Of a stretch of 64,000 nucleotides of DNA, positions 52,975-64,000 are shown in pieces; positions within the stretch are counted from its first letter, which is position 1, and every line of letters begins with the position of its first letter. Origin of the DNA: Hormiphora californensis (Eukaryota; Ctenophora; Tentaculata; Cydippida; Pleurobrachiidae); assembly GCA_020137815.1 (NCBI GenBank), contig CM035356.1, forward strand, positions 2,845,063-2,909,062, in the 5' to 3' direction. Under the pieces are notes generated by a model that did not search any database, had not been told where the DNA came from, and worked only from the letters and a program-made list of their open reading frames with translations. The translations under genes and the position numbers were made by a program.

Positions 52975-54040
52975 ATCCTTATAATTCTTGTCAAAATACG
53001 GCTTGACCTCATATTTTTGGGGGGCAAGCTAATTCCTTCACCAAGTGTTAGCTAGGGACCTCCTGAGACACCAAAAAAAAGTTTACAGCCCTACTCGTTG
53101 GGGGAGGTCATTTCCGGGCCACACCCTTTTTAATAAAAAGCGTAACTACCCTTAGGAAAGGAGTAGAGACAAAATTAAGGGCACCAAAGTGTTCAGCGTC
53201 CTCGCATTAGTGGGGGTAGGTGCCGGAATTAAGTCTCTATCTCATCTGGTTAATTAGATAATTGGATAATTAGGTTTGTACATTACCGTTTGTTGGCTAT
53301 ATGGCTATAGCCACTTTGGAATGGTTTAAAGACTTTTCACTGGTGCCATTTTGTTAAGAAAAAAATTTTAATCTAAGAGTTGTGGAAAAATTTAGGCCCC
53401 ATCTCTTACCGTTTTGGCGTTATTTGCGGTCAAAGAAGGTTAAATCAGCCGAAAATGCCAAAAAATGGGGGGATAATTGGCCAAAAATGCCAAAAATTGA
53501 GTAAATTGACCTTCTTTGACCGCAAATAACGCCAAAACGGATAAGAGATGGGTCCTACATTTTTCCACAACTCTTAGATTAAAACTTTTTTCTGAACAAA
53601 ATGGCACCAGTGAAAAGTCTCTAATTCATTCCAAAGTGGCTATAGCCATATAGCCAAAAGACGGTTATGCGCATACCTAATTATCCAATTATTTAATTAA
53701 CCAGATGAGATAGAGACTTAATTCCGGCACCTACCCCCACTAATGCGAGGACGCTGAACACTTTGGTGCCCTAAATTTTGTCTCTACTCCTTTCCTAAGG
53801 GTAGTTACGCTTTTTATTAAAAAGGGCGTGGCCCGGAAATGACCTCCCCCAACGAGTAGGGCTGTAAACTTTTTTTGGTGTCTCAGGAGGTCCCTAGCTA
53901 ACACTTGGTGAAGGAATTAGCTTGCCCCCCAAAAATATGAGGTCAAGCCGTATTTTGACAAGAATTAGAAGGATTATAAATATTAGATACATAGTTGTGC
54001 GGCACAACTTGTGCCACGTGATATAATAGGGATCCCTAAA
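52975..54040. mobile_element. Large palindromic repeat, right bracket
   Basis: Near-identical to 44286-45443, including both arms. Its outer end (CTTGTGCCACGTGATATAAT, then AGGGATCCCTAAAAATTTCAG) is the mirror image of the outer end of the left bracket, so the 9.8-kb segment 44259-54040 is closed by inverted repeats. The arm palindrome is itself a potential long hairpin. Confidence 0.85.
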
Positions 54041-55080
54041 AATTTCAGTCTTTACGAGCATTAAATTGCCTGCTTGGTCTACGTGACAAACCGCTCTATA
54101 TGAGAAAACGCTCTTCTTGAGAAATCGCCCTGCTATGGGAAACTACTAAAACAATTATTACCAGTTTACATGTATAATATCTCCCACTCTCCAGATACTT
54201 GTTATATCCCAATCTCTCTCTCTCTCTCCCTCTCAATGACCGCAATCCTTATCTTTCCCTGGTACTATCACCCGATATATCCACTTCCCTTTATTTCGTC
54301 TAAAACCCTCCGCCCCGCCACGCCACCCCACCCCGCCCACCCTAACTCATGACATTTACTACACTGTACACAATCCAACAAATCCTTTAGAGTTTTAGAC
54401 TAAACCAATTAACTCTCATCCAGCTCAGATTACAAAGAAAGCCCAATCATAATTCATAGTATGAAGCTCACATCACTAAATCATAGTATGAAACTCACAA
54501 CCTCACCCCAACTTAATGAGGTTTATCTGGATGCATCGCATCCCCTCTTCAGGATGACTGCTGCACTCCCCCCCCTCACCACTCCCCGCAGCAGTCGTCC
54601 CTCCCTTTCAGGGTTAACTACCCCCTAACCCTTCCCATTATCAGTCGGCCCCACTAATGGGATTCCCATCCTCTCCTCATACCTCACGGCCATCATTAGC
54701 GGTGCTGGTATCACTAAGTGATTGGCCCTGTGCGTAGGGTCCCCAACAGGGGTTCACGCCCATGGCAACCGGCCCGGAAATGACCTCCCCCCAACGAGTA
54801 GGACTGTAAACTTTTTTTTGGTGTCTCAGGAGGTCCCTAGCTAACATTAGGTGAAGGAATTAGCTTGCCCCCCAAAAATATGAGGTCATAGCAAGAATTG
54901 GATGGATTATTATCCTCTACAGTATTACGTGTACATATAGTGTTGCACATAATTCCGGCCCTCGAAACTTTCACATAAATAAATGTAGAGGAGCGGCGTC
55001 CTGCGTCTAATTAAAACTTCCTAATTTAGGGTTCCCTAGCAAGAAGTGTAGCAGCAAGTTATATCCCGAGCTTCTAAACA
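54041..55080. other. No gene seen; one arm fragment of the bracket repeat
   Basis: Positions 54772-54912 match the inner right arm of the left bracket (45303-45443), in the same orientation. The stretch 54520-54770, beginning near GGATGCATCGCATCCCCTCTTCAGG, is GC-richer than its surroundings and could be a transposon remnant; not identified. Confidence 0.5.
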
Positions 55081-57216
55081 ATGGTATGTGATGACAAGTT
55101 GTAATGTATTTACCATAACTCCGTACCATGAAATTCAGTATTAAACCATTTCTTACTAGGTTTTACATGTTACTGTCTTCAACAATATTCGTATTACAAT
55201 CATTTTGCAGGCCTCACCAGTGTGTCAGGTAGACGGAGAATTGTTGGCTGCTGCCAAGAAATTCAGATTCAGAAAAGCCAAGAACATTGCAGCAATTATG
55301 AGTAAGTTGTAAAGGGTTTATAAAACATCCAGTAAATTACTGTTTTCAACTGTTCACCCCCCCCCCCCCCCCCAGGGGTGTAGGAATAGGGGGGGGGGCG
55401 AGGGCCCCCCCCCCCCCCACTTTTGGCCAGGTTCGCCCCCTCACTTTTGTCGCCAACAGTCAACACTCACTCCCAAATGACGAAATCATGACTTTTGGCT
55501 CAAAACCCTAAAAATTTTCCGATGTGTAGTAAATGCAATGGAATAGGTGGCTAAATCTTGCTCACAAAAAATTTTCTTGGGCGCTGGCCAGCGCTGTAAT
55601 TGGTCACGTGACTTCGCCCCCTCACTTGAAAAATCATTCCTACACCCCTGCCCCCCCCCCTCTTTGGGGTGAATAGTTGAGAAAAATGGACTTTAAATTA
55701 CTTATTCAATAAAAGAGCGTGTTCGTCATACATAATCATTATTTACTCAAACACAAAGTTTCTCAACATTTCACACGTCACTCTCCAGTGAAGATTAACT
55801 CCGCAAGTCTGACTGTAGAGATGGATGAGACTTTTGAGGACGTTTCAATTGAGGATCTGGCCGATGAACTTCCCACTGCTGAACCAAGGTACACCATCAT
55901 GGTACTACCACGGTTTGTATTATGTACAAATTTATCCATGGGGATCCATATACCTCATAATTGATGTGCCAACTATTCAAATAATTTTGCTCAAATAATG
56001 TTCCTTAAATAATGTTCCTCAAATAATGTTCCTCAAATAATGTTCCTCAAATAATTTTGCTCAAATAATGTTCCTTAAATAATGTTCCACAGGTTTCTGC
56101 TGATAAGTTACGTGTTGAATCACAGCGATGGACGAGTATCCTATCCCCTTATTTTCATCTACTACACTCCCCCGAGTAAGTGTTGAGAGGGAGAGAGAGA
56201 GAGAGAAATAAGCTCTGAAAGGGAGAGAATTGTTTGTCAAGGGAAACTACTGGCTATGCATAAGGCAGTGAGCTAGGAGTGAGAGAAACAAAGATCTGGT
56301 AGAATCCATGGGAGAGAGCTAGAGAGAGGTTTTAATAAACACGGCACTATTATAACACCCACACGCTCCCCTAAGAACCATGCACTCTCCAAACTAATTA
56401 AACACCTCCTTTCCCCCCGGAAAGGATCTATTTCCTCTCATTTAGTATTATAAATAACCTATCATTCCGAGTGCAGGGAGACTGGAGAGCCGAGAGGAGG
56501 GGGGGGGGCAAGGCAACTGAGTTACTGATTCCTTTTGTTTCAGCTGCAAAACCTGAACTAATGATGCTCTACTCTTCCACTAAATCTGAAATCGAAAGGA
56601 AAACTGACGCAACCAAGGTACCCCGTTATTTGCCATGTTACTAGGCATGATGAGATACACTGGTCAATCTTTCCCTATTGTAGCCCCTGCTTTGGTCTTT
56701 TACTGTTTACACGAATGTACTAAAGACCAAAGTAACAGGATTTGTAGCAGGATTCTGGGCTAAAAAAAGGCCTTGTTCAAGTCATACTAGCCTGGCCAAA
56801 TCAACAGCCATTATGAGTCGTACAATGTGAAAAAGCTCCAATTGCAATTGACTTCCGTATGTGTGTGCTGCATCAGCGGCAGGAGTTACTTTGTGAGACG
56901 CCTCGTTAAAATGTCTGGAACGCGCGACCCCGAACGACATGCTGAGTGAGATATTGGCGCGAAATTCTGCGCGCGCGTGGGAATTCTCCGGTGTTGAATT
57001 TTAAGTTCGGAGCTTCGCGGACACTTTCACTTCCTGACCCCGTTTTGATTCTCTCAGTGTGCTCAGATCAGATCGGACCGACAGCCCACTCAATCGCGTC
57101 CTAGTTCTCCATCTCAATTCTCTCTATTACCAATTGTCTCCCTTCAGTCGTACGAGTTAAGAAACAGTGAGGATATGACGGACGAGTGGCTTCTTGAGGA
57201 ACTGGGTGGCCGGTAG
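55081..57216 (+). CDS. GMFB: Glia maturation factor (ADF-homology, Arp2/3 regulator)
   Basis: Six exons (55081-55083, 55211-55301, 55789-55888, 56093-56175, 56544-56617, 57148-57216) give 139 residues; vertebrate GMF is 142. All borders are GT/AG and phases match. Exon 1 codes only the Met. Diagnostic segments: LAAAKKFRFRKAKNIAAIM, ELPTAEPRFLLISYVLNHSD, GRVSYPLIFIYYTPP, MMLYSSTKSEI, YELRNSEDMTDEWLLEELG. GMF is a single ADF-H domain protein that binds Arp2/3 complex and debranches actin networks in the cytoplasm. The ATG immediately followed by a GT donor explains the missing start in exon 2. Exon 3 is ended at 55888 because that phase reproduces the conserved PRF...GRVSYP segment. The exon 4 acceptor is preceded by a CAAATAATGTTC repeat. 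Animal GMFs are not split into beta/gamma outside vertebrates, so the symbol is by closest name. Confidence 0.93.
55975..56090. repeat. CAAATAATGTTC 14-bp repeat at GMF exon 4 acceptor
   Basis: About eight imperfect units CAAATAATGTTCCT / CAAATAATTTTGCT ending in the acceptor ..TTCCACAG. Confidence 0.9.
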
Positions 57217-58876
57217 ATATGTGAAATACATGGTGCCTGTAAAAAGAGAGTTGTTTCTCAATACAACAAATTACTATGCTAATACTTGCACCATAAAAAC
57301 TGGAGAACAACAATTTCCCTGACGTTGTGTTTTGTGTGTCTGTGTGTTTGTTTTTATGATTCCAAGATTGCATATTTCCCGTACTGGTAGTAAGAAAATG
57401 TCTCTTTCTTTTTTCTATTTGTATCAGTGTTGTGTACACTTTAGTTTTCAGTCAGTGATGAGATGTGTTTTTGATTTGTTTCTCTCAAGATCTGTGTGGC
57501 GCCGCGACCCCATCTGAGCGCACTGTCAAATGGGGTATGGCGCCGCCATACAGCTCAAGATAGGTAGCACCTAATTTCGTTATAGGACGGGTGGGTGTAA
57601 TAATGACTGGTATTTTGTCAGTCGTTGGTATGGAAATGTCGGATGTTATGGTTACCGTAACCATAGACACTAGACACTGCTGGGGGGGGGGGTAGTTTAG
57701 TCGCCCGTGAGTGATCGGGAGAGAGTTTTATAGAGAGCGGAAGAGACGTCACTGTCTATCACGAGTCATGACAGTTTTGACTTTTGAGTATATGGGTATG
57801 ACTCATACTATGATTTGTTTCATCCTTCAAGTCCGGTCCAGGGCCCTATTCTCATTTCTTTCTCAGCGAATGAGAACAGTGGGCATACCAGACATGACTT
57901 GAGTATGGTGACTGTGTGCCGTCTAATCCGTGTTCTATCGCTTTCAGGACACTCATGTCAGAGAGTGAGAAAGAAATGACACTCACAGCTCTTGACTCTT
58001 CCACTATCATTGGAGTGTTATTTCTCGTGGAGTGTTATTTCCCTCGGAAGAGGGTACACCGTACCTAAAACCGACCCAGTTCTATGAGACATAAAACGCT
58101 AATCTTTTTTACGTAATGTATCAGGTTGTTCAAGAAACAAAAAACATTCGCCTTTCATATTATTAAACACAGGGGATTGGTATATAATATATCGTATATA
58201 TATATAGAACACTTGCTCAATCATTACCGCACATTCAAGAATTATGTCTTCATTCTTATTTTTTTCAAAAAAATACGAAGAGGCCAGTATATGAAATCAT
58301 TGCTGCACTGGCGGCTGAAGACCTTCTAACAAGGCCTCTCAGCACCATAGGATTATTGTGTGGATTCTCTCCATAGAAGGGGTCACCAGGAATCAGCACT
58401 CACAAATCCACTAAACTATAATAGTAAGGAAAACTACTGGATTTGTGTGCACTACGCTGGCCACCCCTTCTAAGCGATCTATAACCTCACAATTATGGCC
58501 AGATCAAGACAGGCGATGGCAAGACTTGTTGTATATAATAAGCGCTGTAAACAGAGTGAAAATTGTCAAAAGGTAGTATTATGAAGGATCGAGTTTGTAC
58601 ACACACGATCAGATATATTTATGTATCGCACACACGCACATTATGGACACACAAAAGTCCCTATATATTGCACAACAAATCTAATAGAAGAGGGAGGCCA
58701 CTTCTTAAATCATTATTTGTAAGTGTCTTCTTCACAGTTATAGGACAGATATATATTATAATGTAAACGCTCTCTCTCTCTCACACACAAACACACTCCC
58801 CCGTGCATTGCAACTGTACAGTTGGTTGTCTCTCTCATCTCACTACCACACACTCTCTCTCTATCTCTCTGTCTCA
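57217..58876. other. Intergenic between convergent GMF and PP1 genes
   Basis: No exon is seen. A 60-bp-family palindrome lies at 57492-57553. Should hold both 3' UTRs. Confidence 0.5.
57492..57553. repeat. 60-bp palindrome family, copy
   Basis: CTGTGTGGCGCCGCGACCCC on the left, GGTATGGCGCCGCCATACAG on the right, core ATCTGAGCGCACTGTCAAAT. Confidence 0.85.
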
Positions 58877-63554
<4,678 letters not shown>

Positions 63555-64000
63555 CTGGGAATAGGAGGGGGTAAATAAACAATGTGGGTTGTATTTTAGT
63601 GATGAATAGTGATACTATGCATGAGATCACATGATGGTTATGAATAGGTAAATTCTGGAACGATGGTAGGTCCATAAAAAAGGCTATTAGATCATCAAGA
63701 AACTGGAGAAGCTGCGAGTAATTGGGTTAAGTCACACGGTTCTTTGTGTACGTTATTTTAGGGACACAAACATGCCCAAAAGGTAGCGTGATTCTGACTG
63801 TTTTATCTTGAGTGTTATATGACAGCAAGCAGATGGAGGGAGCGTGACTTTAGTTGGGTTTAATCCAGAAACCCACGTGTCAAAACAAATGTTGTGCTGT
63901 CACCAATATATTGCTGGGACACAAAGTTATTATTCCCTAAATAGCTATTATATGCCCTTCCATATATTCATATTCTCTTTGTATGAGCGCTGCCAAACAG

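Overview
This window reads as nuclear DNA of an animal. Its genes are split by introns with GT/AG borders and branch-point-like sequences. It carries animal-type genes (Maelstrom, glia maturation factor, protein phosphatase 1, a papain-family cathepsin, a TSPO-type membrane protein, F-box/LRR proteins), a short interstitial TTAGGG tract, a non-LTR retrotransposon, Helitron-like elements, and many short palindromic or TIR elements, minisatellites and (GA)n tracts. Compact genes with long repeat-filled introns and small unfamiliar secreted proteins suggest a marine invertebrate, possibly a sponge. That placement is inference. Exon models were built by hand from reading frame, splice borders and intron phase.

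Layout. 0-3.4 kb: 3' part of an unrecognised coiled-coil protein (+). 4.1-7.0 kb: Maelstrom (+), converging on a small secreted protein (-, 7.3-8.1 kb). 8.1-11.2 kb: repeats and nonautonomous transposons. 11.2-30.7 kb: an 11-exon F-box/LRR gene (+). Its 13.7-kb intron hosts rearranged transposon blocks, a tiny gene (-, 20.7-23.0 kb) coding a Regnase-like N-terminal domain with two head-to-tail Helitron-like elements in its intron, and a homopolymer-rich stretch (25.1-27.05 kb) that looks like poor assembly. 31.2-32.5 kb: a 25-bp minisatellite. 33.2-37.6 kb: TSPO (+), with a cathepsin gene (-) nested in its first intron. 38.4-38.7 kb: a 45-residue secreted peptide gene (-). 39-44 kb: no gene seen, but a dense cluster of palindromic elements. 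44.26-54.04 kb: about 9.8 kb bracketed by large inverted repeats, holding a sushi-domain exon, an intronless F-box/LRR gene, a LINE and a second partial copy of the F-box/LRR gene. 55.1-57.2 kb: glia maturation factor (+). 58.9 kb to the right edge: protein phosphatase 1 catalytic subunit (-), truncated by the window.

No operon-like logic links the genes. They cover germline transposon silencing (Maelstrom), ubiquitin ligase substrate recognition (two F-box/LRR proteins), proteolysis, lipid/porphyrin-type membrane binding, actin debranching and phosphatase signalling.

The most unusual signals are: (1) local tandem duplications lying on splice junctions or coding ends in four genes, the most extreme being an 18-fold 40-bp array in which every unit recreates the F-box exon end plus a GTAGGT donor; (2) the inverted-repeat-bracketed block carrying an intronless F-box/LRR gene; (3) the Regnase-like mini-protein and two unfamiliar secreted proteins; (4) a dispersed family of about 60-bp palindromes. 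Several 1-base frame slips in the cathepsin and F-box genes, together with the homopolymer patch, warn that part of the window may contain residual sequencing errors.
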